This document shows, in pieces, positions 50,889 to 62,550 of a stretch of 64,000 bases of DNA. Each line of letters starts with the position of its first letter. Position 1 is the stretch's first letter. This DNA comes from Anarhynchus alexandrinus (taxonomy: Eukaryota > Chordata > Aves > Charadriiformes > Charadriidae), in the NCBI GenBank assembly GCA_008711295.1, contig VUYV01000146.1:670418-734417 (forward strand), given 5' to 3'. The notes beneath the pieces are model-generated. The model saw only the letters and a program-made list of their open reading frames with translations. It did not search any database and was not told the DNA's origin. The position numbers and the translations under genes were made by a program.

Positions 50889-53106
50889 AGAGCTCATGGG
50901 TCAGGATTAAAGGGAAATCAGGAGCGGGGGACATTACAGAGGGGGTCTGCTACAGGCCACCTGACCAGGAAGACCGAGCGGATGAGGCCCTCTATAGACA
51001 GATAGGGGTGGCATCACGTTTACAGGCCCTGGTCCTCACAGGCGACTTCAACCACCCCGACATCTGTTGGAAGGGTAACACAGCCAGGCATAGGCAATCC
51101 AGGACGTTCTTGGATTGTATTGACGACAACTTCCTTCTCCAAGTGGTAGAGGAGTCAATGAGGAGAGCAGCTATGCTGGACCTTGTCCTTACCAACACGG
51201 AGGGGCTGGTAGTCAGCGTCAAGCTCAAGGGTAGCCTGGGCTGCAGTGATCAGGTTAGGCAAGCTAAAGCCCAGATAGAACTAAATCTGGCCAGGGACAT
51301 CAAGACAAACAAAAAAATCATTCTTCAAGTATGTCAGTGAGAAAAGAAAGATTAGGGAAAATGTGGGCCCTCTCCGGAAGGAAATGGAAGAGCAGGTCAC
51401 CCAGGATACAGACAAAGCCGAGGCACTCAACAACTTTTTTGCCTCAGTCTTCCTGGCAAAGACTGCAGCCACACTGCCCATGATGCAGAAGGCAAAGGCG
51501 AGGACTGGGAAAATGAAGAACCGCCCACTGTAGGTGAAGATCAAGTGCGAGACCACCTGAGGAACCTGAAGGTGCACAAGTCCATTGGACCTGATGAGAT
51601 ACATCCATGGGTCCTGAGGGAACCAGCAGACGAAGTTGCTAAGGCACTAGCCATCATATTTGAGAAGTCGTGGCAGTCTGGTGAGGTTCCTGCCAACTGG
51701 AAAAGGGGAAGCATAACCCCTATTTTCAAAAAGGGCAAAAAGGAAGACCCAGGGAACTACAGGCCAGTCAGTCTCACCTCTGTGCCTGGCAAGATCATGG
51801 AGCAGATCCTCCTGGAAACTCTGCTAAGGCACATGGAAAAAGAGGAGATGATTGGTAGCAGCCAGCATGGCTTCAATAGGGGCAAGTCACACCCCTATTT
51901 GAAATTTGGTGGCCTTCTACGAGGGTGCAGTGGACAAGGGAAGAGCAACTGACATCATCTACCTGGACTTGTACAAAGCGTTTGACACTGTCCCACATGA
52001 TATCCTGGTCTCTAAATTGGAGAGACATGGATTTGATAGATGTACCACTTGGTGGATAAGGAGCCGTCTGGACAGTCGCACTCAAAGAGTCAACAGCTCC
52101 ACGTTCAAGTGGAGACCAGTTAGGAGTGATGATCCTCAGGGGTTGCTACTGGGACTGGTGCTTTACAACATCTTTGTCAGAGACATGGACAGTGGGATTG
52201 AGTGCACCCTCAGCAAGTTTGCTGACAACACCAAGCTGTGTGGAGCAGTTGACACTCTGGAGGGAAGGGACACCATCCAGAGGGACCTGGACAGGCGGGA
52301 GAGGTGGGCCCATGGCAACCTCATGCAGTTCAACAAGGCCAAGTGCAAGGTCTTACAGCTGGGTTGGGGCAATCCCAAGCACAAATACAGACTTGGCTGA
52401 GAATGGATTGAAATCAGCACTGAGGAGAAGGATTGGGGGTGTTGGTTGATGAGAAGCTCAACATGAGCTGGCAATGCACGACTGCAGTCCAGAAAGCCAA
52501 CCGTATCCTTGGCTGCATCAGCAGAATTGTGGCCAGCAGGTCAAGGGAGGTGATTCTGCCCCTCTACTCCACTCTCATGAGACCCCACCTGGAGTACTGC
52601 GTCCAGCTTTGGAGCTCCCAACATAGGAAAGATACGGACCTGTTGGAGCGGGTCCGGAGGAAGGCCACAAAGATGATGAGAGGGCTGGAGCACCTCTCCT
52701 ATGAAGACAGGCTGAGAGAGTTGGGGTTGTTCAGCCTGGAGAAGAGAAGGCTCTGGAGAGATCTTATTGCAGCCTTCCAGTACCTACAGGGGGCCTACAG
52801 GAAAGCTGGAGAGGGACTTTTTACAAGGGCAGGTAGTGATAGGAGGAGGGGGAATGGCTTCAAACTGGAAGAAGGAAGATTTAGATTAGATATCAGGAAG
52901 AAATTTTTCACTGTGAGGATGGTGAGGCACTGGAACAGGTTGCCCAGAGAAGCTGTGGAAGCTCCATCCCTGGAGGTGTTTAAGGCCAGGCTGGATGGGA
53001 CTTTGAGCAACCTGGTCTAGTGGAAGGTGTCCCTGCCCATGGCAGGGGGTTGGAACTAGATGAACTTCAAGGTCCCTTCCAACCTAAACTATTCTATGAT
53101 TCTATG
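50889..53106 (+). mobile_element. CR1 retrotransposon, 5'-truncated, 2.2 kb
   Basis: The longest well-preserved CR1 inside the window with a 3' end. It begins in the endonuclease (GGGGGTCTGCTACAGGCCACC near 50941 encodes the VCYRPP block), carries the rest of ORF2, and ends with a 3' UTR and ATTCTATGATTCTATG. ORF1 and the endonuclease N-terminus are missing through ordinary 5' truncation. Few indels suggest a fairly recent insertion compared with the copies at 12 kb and 29 kb. Confidence 0.93.
51008..53020 (+). pseudogene. CR1 ORF2 remnant: endonuclease end, RT and C-terminal domain
   Basis: Four readings make up the remnant. 51008-51340 has the endonuclease block [10 protein letters not shown] and [12 protein letters not shown] and a GCSDQ where SDH is usual, so the catalytic His is lost. 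A frame change in the A-run near 51310 precedes the linker. 51545-51952 has the RT start: [52 protein letters not shown]. 51906-52400 (another frame, after a shift near 51890) has [26 protein letters not shown], a damaged PQG block and KFADN (52218-52229) where KFADD is needed. 52433-53020 returns to the first frame with [45 protein letters not shown] and NRLPREAVEAPSL to a natural stop. At least three shifts and two lost active-site residues make it inactive. Confidence 0.9.
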
Positions 53107-54131
53107 AAAAATGTAGCAAAGAATTTCTAATGTCCTGGCAGCCATGACTCATATGTTAGAAAATAGGGGATTTACACCATATTTATTTGGTGAATTGAGT
53201 CTGAGATGCATGTCTATGCATCTGGTTCTACTTGTTTACCTTATTCATCTAGTTCTACTTAGTTTCATTATCTAATTTTATTTTAGGTGTTGGTGTTCCA
53301 GCTCTGATGTTAATAATGAGATAAAAGATAGGTACTTTGCTATCACATCCAATCATCAAGTGAGTTCTTTAAGAGATTTATTCCTGCTCTACACGTTCTA
53401 GCAATCTGAGCTAAACTATTAAATGTGAGCCACTTTGCTGTCACCTCTTGATGGCACTTCAGTCTACTTATTTAAACTCATAGCAGCTTAACATGGAATT
53501 GTTTTAGTCAACTTCTGCCAAAGATCAGATAGAAAAATGATAAACTAATGCACTAAATTTATCTCATCCATTGGCAAACTTGCACCAAGTATAGTGAATA
53601 TAGAACAGCAAAAAATAGAGCAACCATGTCTCGAAAGACTATGCCAGATAAATACAAATATCAAGAGGTTATGGTATATATAGAAAGATATTTTTAAAAG
53701 CTTAAAACCAAGTCAAAATTGTGAAGTGTTGTCTATTCTGAAAAGTAACTATTCTAAAACTAGGCAGATGTATGGATCTTAATGGAATTAAATCATGCTA
53801 GTAAATCAATTTTGGAATTATATTCATATTTTGGGATGTAAAGAGCTCTCAAATCATATTATCCTAGGTTATTCGAATAACAGTTATTAGTGTTTTCTCT
53901 GAAGAGCACAATAACAGTGCTCTGAGCCAGCTGTTATGCTGCCCAACCACCCAGTTTGAGGGTTTTCTCATGTTAAAACCCTCTATGTGCTAAGCTGCAA
54001 ATTGAGAGGAGCATTTTTCAACCACCAAAATCTTTTCTATTTTTGTCCCTTTTAAGCTCTTTAACCTGCTACTGCCTTAATTCCAACCAATAAAAATAAG
54101 CTTTATTGACATGACCAACTTTAATTTGGTG

Positions 54132-54148
54132 GTGGGGGGGGAGGGGGN
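54132..54148. repeat. G-rich run ending in an unresolved base
   Basis: GGTGGGGGGGGAGGGGG followed by N at 54148; like 4856, the ambiguity sits at a long C/G homopolymer. Confidence 0.9.
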
Positions 54149-55011
54149 AGAAAGGGAGCAATTTCTAGATAATCTGCAAACTCACTGTCATAAATTGGCA
54201 GTTAGTGTGGCAAATGGTGTTAGCAAAAAAAGAGAAATATTGCAGTGCAATCTCAATCAAGGAATTTGTTCATCTTTCTCCATGAAGAAAAGGGTTTTAA
54301 GGGTAATAAAAGTAACCTTTTCTTAATCAGGTAGGCTAGCTGATGTACCCCTGGATATGCATTTATTTATTGTCTGGAAATTATCAGCGTAGGGATCAGT
54401 TTCAAATGTAGGAAAAATAGCAGAAAGCTAAGCCTAATAACCATGATTTAAATAATACTTTTCCGCACTTGGATAGCACTTATTTTAATTTGTTCAGCTC
54501 AGAGCATTAAACCTTTAACTGATCAAGACTCTGCTAGCCTCTACTTAATGTAAGCTAGTGATTTTGTTTTCCTTAGAGCTAAAGATTTCTGCTAGACCTT
54601 GTTTAAAAAAGTAATCCTATTTTGAAATTAAAACCAGATCTGAAAAGTTCTGACATGTTTTCAAAAGCTTTTCGGTGTGTTCTTCTTTAAACTTGAGCAT
54701 TATTATGGGCAGAAAAATAATAAAGCAAAAATGAAAAAGGAAGAAATCACTGAATTGACATTATCTTTTTGTTTTCCCATCAACTTTAGTTTTAATCTTT
54801 ATTGACATACGCAAAGACAACAATATGATACAGGTTTGGATGCTTGAGTGGAAAGACAAAATTCAACTGAAAATATATTCTAAAGAAACTGAAAGTATGA
54901 TTACATATAGATACAGATACGCTGTATCGGGGATTTAAGCATGAGCAAAATCAAGTTTACAATTGTTTAAAGTAGTCTTTACTCTAGAGAATTAATTCTC
55001 TATCTGGATGA

Positions 55012-55067
55012 TTTAAAAAAAAAAACCAACAACAAAAACCACAAAAAACCAACCAAACAAAAAAAGA
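55012..55067. repeat. A/C-rich low-complexity tract
   Basis: Runs of A with scattered CC, ACC and AAC units. It could be a decayed microsatellite. Confidence 0.75.
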
Positions 55068-55378
55068 TGATGAATTAAATGAATGCAGAAGTCATCAAAA
55101 GGAGATACTTATTCACAGCACACATACATTTTTATTTTGCCTGCCTTCTCATATAGTAATAGTAATACTAGTGATTGCTGTCACTGTTGTCTGTAGTGAA
55201 ATTGGGCTTTGGATTCCCAGTCATGGAGCGAGATCCAGGAGTCACTGTACACATGAAGCATTTTTTATTCCCAAAGAGCTTACTTTGTCTGACTATTTCC
55301 ACTGGAAGTCAGTGGAAGCACATCTGTTAAAATCCTGGCTCTGTGAGATGCCAAAGACACTGTATGTGTTCACCGCAG

Positions 55379-55465
55379 TATCATAGAGTCATAGAATAGG
55401 CCATGTTGGAAAGGACCCCAAAAGATCATCTGGTCCCACCTTTCATGGGAGAGGAAGTCTAGATG
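55379..55465 (-). mobile_element. CR1 3' tail fragment
   Basis: ATCATAGAGTCATAGAATAG followed by GTTGGAAAGGACC and AGATCATCTGGTCCCACC is the complement of a CR1 3' UTR end. Its wording (ATAGG after the octamers, CATCTGGTCCCA) differs from the nearby copy at 56240, so it is another subfamily. Only about 90 bases remain. Confidence 0.8.
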
Positions 55466-56239
55466 AGAGACTTATTTACGGCCTTCTATTTCTCAGCCTA
55501 ACGCTTGGTGTTCTGCATCACATGTTGGTCCACTCATGGCTCCTGCTAGCTATTATTCAAAGGACTGATAATAGCAAGATGGAAACTTATAGAAACAGGA
55601 TGGAAAATAGCAGGATGCCACACACAATTGACATATTTTTTTGATAATTAATTTAAATGAAAGGATCAAGAGAGTTTAAGGGGAGATGCACGTTTTCAAC
55701 ATCTGCTACTTCAGATATCCATTTCAGCTATGTATGTAAAAAAATGTAGTGGCAAAGATTTTCTTCAGAGACACAGACTATTCACGCTAAAGAGGAGTGT
55801 GAGGCATTTTTTTTTTAAATGGAAATATTTGTCTGGCAATGAGTTGTCATCTACCAAATGGACAAATAAAATAAATATCTATCAATTACCAATAATGTCT
55901 GGAAATTTAATACGGAACATTTATCTTTCAGAATATTAATGAAACCACAAAGATCAAGAGAACATGATGGTTGCATAGAAATGCCAGAGTAAGTCTTGTT
56001 CAGGGAAGGGGAGAAGAAAGTAAAAATGAAAAAATCTATACTGATAATAGGACTTCTACCATTGAAACTATTCTCAAATATAGGGTTTTCCAAAAGGTAT
56101 CTGACTAAAGAATTAGGATAACACAGATTTGGGAAAAAGAATTAAGGTTTATTTTTGTTATGTAAAAAAATAGTGATTTGATTAATTTTCATTTGTAGTC
56201 ACAACAGTGTTGTTTTAAAATTTAGCAAAATTCAATTAG
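55466..56239. other. Unique stretch between two CR1 tails
   Basis: No gene or repeat recognised. Confidence 0.5.
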
Positions 56240-56568
56240 AATCATAGAATTGTCTAGTTTGGAAGGGACCTTTAAGATCATCGAGACCAATCATCAACCT
56301 AACACTGCCAAAGCCACCACTAAACCACGTCTCTAAGCACCACACCTACATATCTTTTAAATTCCTCCAGGGATTGCAATTCCACCACTTCCCTGGGCAG
56401 CCTGTTCTGATGCTTGACAACCCTTTCCGTGAAGAAATTTTTCGTATTATCCAACGTAAATATCCCCTGGCGCAACTTGAGGCCATTTCTTCTTGTCCTA
56501 TCACTTGTTACTTGGGAGAAGAGATCTACCCCCACCTCTCTACAACCTCTTTTCAGGTAGTTGTAGAT
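56240..56568 (-). mobile_element. CR1 3' end, minus strand
   Basis: A 5'-truncated CR1 of the same subfamily type as the copy at 13145-14696: both end in the complement of GACAATTCTATGATT and share GGAAGGGACCTTTAAGATCA and ACCACTAAACCA in the UTR. Coding remnant covers the last part of ORF2 (complement of about 56320-56565) with [38 protein letters not shown] and LEEFKR. It stops sharply at about 56568, within the [11 protein letters not shown] block. Confidence 0.9.
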
Positions 56569-59500
56569 TTGTTTTGAATGGGTAGCCATTCTTAAAAAGC
56601 ATTCCACAAAATGTTTAACCTTATGAAGAGGGGCAAAAATCAAGCAAAAATTCTTTTCATATTATTCTAATGAATTTTCCAAAGGATGTTATGACAAAGA
56701 CCAAACTGTCAATCTCTGTCAATTGTAGGCTCTCACACGTTGGCACTGCTCCCACTCACCAGTTCAGCTGGTGCCTTGAAGGAATACGTTCAATCTCCTT
56801 GCTAGTTTGCTCTTCAAGGAAGTGGACAGTGGAATACATGCTACTTCAAGACATGAACAGACCAATAGGCTCTGTTACTTAATTTGTGACTTCCTTATCA
56901 ATAGCTACAAGATGTATCTATTAAGCATCCCTGTTACAATAAACTAAGCCACTGTTAAGCAAGATTTGATCAGAACTTAAACCTCCCTGTAGGACCTGCT
57001 TAATTCTAGTGCTTTCCTGATGTTTCTTGATGTTATGCTGCTCCTCGATGAAGGTAGGATACAGCCTTTCATTATTTTTTTCTCTTCACTCCCCTTCCTC
57101 ACTAGTCACTTGTCATAGTCTCTTAGATGCTACACAGATAACTGATTTCTTATGTCTATTCAGGGCTTTATCAGATCTGCCATAGACAGTTGACCATCAA
57201 TTTGCCATTCTCTCCTACTTGTTACGGTTTTAAGAACATCCTCAGATTAGTTTTTGGTATCATTCTTTTTTTTCCAGGGTACACCATCTTTTATATGCAT
57301 ACACAAGTTTGACACTAATATTTGCTTTCTGCCTCTAATCCTTGTATCCTCACTGTGGGCTTCCTAGGTGGGCTGTACAACTTAGGCTATGACAGCTTTC
57401 TGCTTCTGGCTTAAGGAACAGAAAGATGCAAATGCAAATAGATACCAGTGGGCCTATTTCATAATCCATGTGGATCACTAAGTTTTTGTAAAGATACAGG
57501 ACTTCAAAAGAGGATTTTCTTCATCATCTTTTAGAAGATGTGTTGTGAGGCTACCCAGCTGATCTTGACATGTATTGTTAAGAATGTAGCTGTAAAAAGT
57601 CGTGTTATTTGGTTTATAAACAAATTAACTTTAGCTTGAATTCTATGTAGTGAGTTGTCCAGCATCATAGGATCCATGGCTACTATTGTTTTGTATTAGA
57701 AAGGATATTCAGCTATGCTTGCTGATGGGAAATATATTCTTAAAGGCAAAATTTATCAATAGGTAAAAATTGTCAATATAATTAAACTTGCCTAAGAATC
57801 AAACATGATCCTGACAGATAAGTGTACCACTAGACATTAACTGTACAATATTTTATGCTCACCAAAGGTCTTTAGTGATAATAATTAAGAAGTCAAAACA
57901 GGCTTTCAACTCATTGACTGAACAAAAGCTTTAATGAATGTGTTTTGATATCATTATGGTGTGTTATTAATACAAGCCAGAATACATGGACTTTACTCAT
58001 AGGAAATAACATTTTATTCTCAAAGCCATCCTCACTAGACATGGCATATTAGTTACAATGCTGCAAGATATCATGTGCTGTGTATGAAAAATTAGTGACT
58101 GACTTCAAATTAAAAATATAATAACAGAGTCAGGTCAATGACATAAATTGCATAAAATGTAGTCAATATTATTATAAGATTCAGTAGAACTTCCTTTTTT
58201 TAATCTAGTCCCTTAGATTCTTTATACCACTTTTTTTGTAATTTGGGAATATGCAATGTTTATACTTACGCAGATAACACGTATTGGTAAGACCTGTCAT
58301 TAGGCAGTAATACAGCAAATGGAGCTGATTGATAGACCCGCCTGTTATTAAAGTTGTCTGACATTCCCCCATTCCCCGCTCTAATTGCTAAACTTTTTTT
58401 TTTTTTTACCAAGTTTAACTATTTTGGAATCTGGAATCGCCCATTAATCCAGGAAGACTTTATCTGGAAAGTCCTCAAATGCAGTGAGCACAAGGTATCA
58501 TTGTTGACTAGTTTGCTGGCATGTTCACTGTAAAGAAACAGAGGAAAGTGCATGCATGACAAGTTGGGAGGAAAAAGTAGGGAAAAAAGGTCATTATTTG
58601 CATGGCAGCCAGATGCTTCTGCCCTTTTTCTCCAGGTTTGTGTTCTTGCTTTTTAATGTTGAAGATAGGACTTGAAGCACTCAATAAACATCTAATTATG
58701 GGTTGTCTTACTTCAGAATTAGTTCTATTTATTTTAATATAACTCTATGTAACCTAATGTAATATAAATATTCTTTATAAATAAATATTTCAGAAACTGA
58801 TCCCAGGAATGGATAATTCTTTATGCTATTCTACAACAGTAAGAGCAGGAATAAGGTGATACAATTAAGAAGACAGTACATATTGAATCTGCAGAAAATT
58901 TTTATCGAGATTTTTTTTTCAATGTGAAAAAGTAGAAGGGTTGTGGATATTCATTAACATTTTGGCTGAACAATTCATTAGAGAATGTAACATAAGAGGG
59001 AAATTAATGCACAATCTAACAATCTTTTTGTACCTCTAATTTCTCTGAGTCCTTCATGCTAAGTGAAGGAATTTTAAATTAATCTATTTTTGTCTCCCAA
59101 TTACCCTTTTTCATTTTGCTTCTGCTAATGTATCTTCAGCTGTTACAGCTTCCAAAAGGAGAATACTACTACAGATGGATGGCTACAAACGCTGTAGGTG
59201 ACAGGGTTAGCACCCTTTGGCTAACATGTTACTCTTCAGTGTCACAGCACTGAAGAACAGAGATTTTTAGGGTTTCAGAGAAGCTGAAGTGGCAGGACTG
59301 TTTTGTCCAGTTAAGCTTTGTTATTTCCAACACTTCCTTGGTTAACTGAAAATGTTCCTAGCTGAGCTATAATGCTAGGTTTCAACAGGTGGAATCACGA
59401 CTACTGTGATACAAATAAAACCACCTTACTTTGAAGACATAACACCAGATTATTTCTAGCTGAACAAAATGATCTGTGAAGCTGCTGTGATGTTTGATAC

Positions 59501-61335
59501 CAAGAGTCCAGGAGCTTAAAAGAGTCCATCTCTTAATGGCCATGAATTATTTAGCCCCTGGGATTAGTCAGGCATGCAACACTGTATGTCTTAAAATGAG
59601 TATTTCAAGCTAAAATGGATATTAGTGATGAATTTGCCTCTAGGATATGTGTTTTCATCAAGATTTACTGAGAAAGCCATCTGAATGATCAGACTTGAAC
59701 AACCACAGCAAAATGTCTTCTACATGCATAACTTGCATATCAGTATTCCCAGCCAAATGACAAGGCAAAACCCAAGTTATATTGTTTACAGGTAAGGCTT
59801 TCAAATATTTTTGCTCTTTTTGCTTCTCTGCTGTCTTATTAGATGAGATTTTTCTTCACTCTCCTATTGTAAGTATACAAACAAATGATTTCACTGGCTT
59901 TACACGTGGTTTCCTACCTCGTTGCTTGTTCTATGATACCTCCTTGAACTATCTAGAAAATCTCTATAGCATTCCCCCATTTGTAAACTTGCCTCTACTT
60001 ACCATTCTTTCATGAGCTGAAAAATTTATAAACATAGATACATATTCATCAGGGGTTGTGTATTTGAATGAAGGAGAGAAGTGAGAAGGTAACTGTGAAA
60101 GCATCTGGATATGTTATGCATGTAAGAAATCCTTAAAAGACAGTGAGACCAACCTTTTTTGGACTTAAAAAAACCTCAATCCCAGCACTGCTCATGGCCT
60201 AAATTAAGCTAATCAATTAAGCTAAAAAAAAAAATAAAATAAAATGACAGTGTTATTTGAATTACAAGAAATAATTAGTTTGCATTGGGTGGTTCACATT
60301 GAAACACATCTATTCTGCAGTGAGTTTATATATCCTGTAGGGTAACTTGTTATGTTTATGTTAACTTTATGTGCAAATTGAGACCAAGACCAAGACTTGA
60401 CTTGGAAAAGTGCTACTACTGTCTAATTTTAAGCACTTTTAAAGACATTCTACAGAGTGTATACTTTAAGATTTGTCAAGGTACTTTTTGAAAATGGGGT
60501 TTGGGGTGTTTTTACAGGTATAAAATATATGCAGTGCAAAAGCCACTTTCCTAGTGCATAAAAGTGACATTTAGCCAATGTACAGAAAATATTTCTCTTT
60601 ACTGGTTCTGATAGTAGTGAAAGTGCAAAGCAAGTGATAGCATAGTAAGATTCTCCCTTCTGTATCAGACATCTGTGCAGTTGGTTCCTTGATTGATAGT
60701 TTTGAGCCGCCCCCCCAAAAAAAACAAAAAAGAAACTTTTTTCATTCTGGCATTAAGGATGACAGAATACATGTTCTTGAATATACTCAACACACATAAA
60801 AGCTGTGAAAAGGCTATTCTTTGTAATGCAACACATTAAGTTTGTTGAAAATCACAGTTGTGATGATTTCCTCACAAAAATTGGTTAGTGGGCTTATAAA
60901 TCAAGGCACAACAATTATTTCTTTTAATTGCAGCTTTTGTGTTTACAGACCAGTGTGAGAGAATTAGAGTAAGCTATTTTTACCTCCTGTTAACTTCTGC
61001 AAGACATGCTAAAGATCAAAAAATGCTCAGACCTGGAGTACTTCTGGGAATATATTGTGGTTTTCTAAAGATTTAATTTATTTCTGAAACTATAGAAATT
61101 TTCTTACAGTTGGTGTAGGAACTAGCAGCAATTATTCCTTTTGTTTAAATTAATCAATATTTTTCTTTCTCCTAAAATACTGAAATTGTAAAATACTCTG
61201 ATTCCCTATCCCATAAAAATGCGAAAGTAGACCCAAAGCTGTAGAAGTCCACAGAGATATTGATGACTCTAGCATAAAGATGCAATGTAGAGAAATACAG
61301 GTTTGGTATGACAGCAGAAGCCTTGAAACATGGTG
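56569..61335. other. Unique AT-rich noncoding stretch
   Basis: No supported gene. A weak exon-like segment at 59140-59250 is discussed as a finding. An A-rich (AAAAT)n-like run lies at 60222-60244. No transposon recognised. Confidence 0.5.
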
Positions 61336-61510
61336 ACACAAGATGCAGAGCAGAGGAATACAGGTGGGATGATAAGAAATGAGACACAGGCCGACACTGG
61401 GGACCTCACAGCTATAAACAACCCACCAGTAGACAGTGAAAGAAATGCAGACCTGGAGCTGAACAAAACCAGTTTCAGGGGTACCAAAGAGAACAGAATA
61501 GAAGCACCTA

Positions 61511-62524
61511 ATGCACATAGGCTGCAGGGAGTGCCAGGGCCTGGACCTTGCCATGGAGGGTAGTGGGGACAACACCTGTGTCAGATGTGAACAGGTGAAT
61601 GATCTCCTCAGCCTGGTGGTTGAGCTGAAGGAGGAAGTGGAGAGGTTGAGGACTATCAGGGAGTGTGAGAGGGAGATCGACTGGTGGTCCAACTCCGTGA
61701 GAGTAAGGGAACATTTTGAGGCCTCACATACACCAGAGGACCCTCTCCTCACTTCTCAACCAGCAGTAGAAGGGGATCTCAAAGAGGAGGGGGATCTCAG
61801 AGAAGAGGGGGAATGGAAACAGGTCCTGGCTAGGCAAAGCAGGCAAATCCCCTAATTGTCCCTCCAACCTCCCCAGTTACCCCTGCAGAACCGGTACGGA
61901 ATCTTGCAGGAGGAACTGGCTGTTGGAAAGGAGGATGGTACATCTAGGCAGATAGTGCCAGAAAGACCAAGTCACCGTAGACCTGGCATCACAACTAGTT
62001 CCAAAAGGAAAAGTAGAAGGGTCATTGTTGTGGGTGACTCTCTATTGAAGGGGGCAGAGGGACCAATATGCTGTCCTGACCCACTTCACAGGGAAGTCTG
62101 CTGCCTCCCTGGGGCACGGGTCAGGGATGTGTTGGACAAAGTTCCTAGTCTAGTCAACCCCTCTGATTATTATCCCCTTTTAGTATTTCAGGTGGGCAGC
62201 AATGATGTGGGAAGAAGGAGCCCAAAATCAATTAAAAGAGATTTTAAAGCCTTGGGAAGGGTGCTTAAGGGATCGGGAACACAAGTAGTGTTCTCCTCTA
62301 TCCCATCAGTGGCTATCATGAGTGAGGAAATTAATAGGAAGAGACACCAGGTCAATTCCTGGCTTCGGGACTGGTGTTACCGACAGGGCTTTGGGTTTTT
62401 TAATCATAGGTTGCCATATGAGTCACCTGGCCTGCTGGTGGCAGGTGGGATGCGCCTGTCCCAGAGGGGGAAAATAATTTTGGGACAGGAATTAGCAGGG
62501 CTCGTTGACAGGGCTTTAAACTAG
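61511..62524 (+). pseudogene. CR1 ORF1 (coiled-coil and SGNH/esterase-like protein), one in-frame stop
   Basis: ORF1 proteins of CR1 bind the element RNA and carry an esterase-like SGNH domain. The start at 61511 is chosen because an in-frame TAG lies four codons upstream. The N-terminus has two Cys pairs (CREC at residues 5-8, CVRC at 23-26) followed by a leucine-rich coiled coil (VNDLLSLVVELKEEVERL). A TAA at 61853-61855 interrupts codon 115; the same frame continues afterwards without shift. The SGNH domain follows: VIVVGDSLLKG (nucleophile Ser block, near 62020-62050), PSDYYPLLVFQVGSNDVG (Gly and Asn blocks, near 62160-62210), VFSSIPSV, and a last block GGMRLSQRGK near 62443-62472 where the usual Asp-x-x-His reads Gly-x-x-Arg. 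It ends with TAG. About 338 codons, a plausible CR1 ORF1 length. Confidence 0.9.
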
Positions 62525-62550
62525 ATTTGAGGGGGGAGGGGGATGAAACC

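Larger units (their letters stand above)
53107..55378. other. Unique AT-rich noncoding stretch
   Basis: No gene or dispersed repeat recognised. A G-rich run ends in a single unknown base at 54148, and an A/C-rich tract lies at about 55012-55067. Confidence 0.5.

Noticed and set aside
61150..61752. 200-codon minus-strand frame
   Set aside because: It lies antisense to the CR1 5' region and ORF1 start, has no recognisable domain, and the plus-strand reading has clear CR1 motifs.
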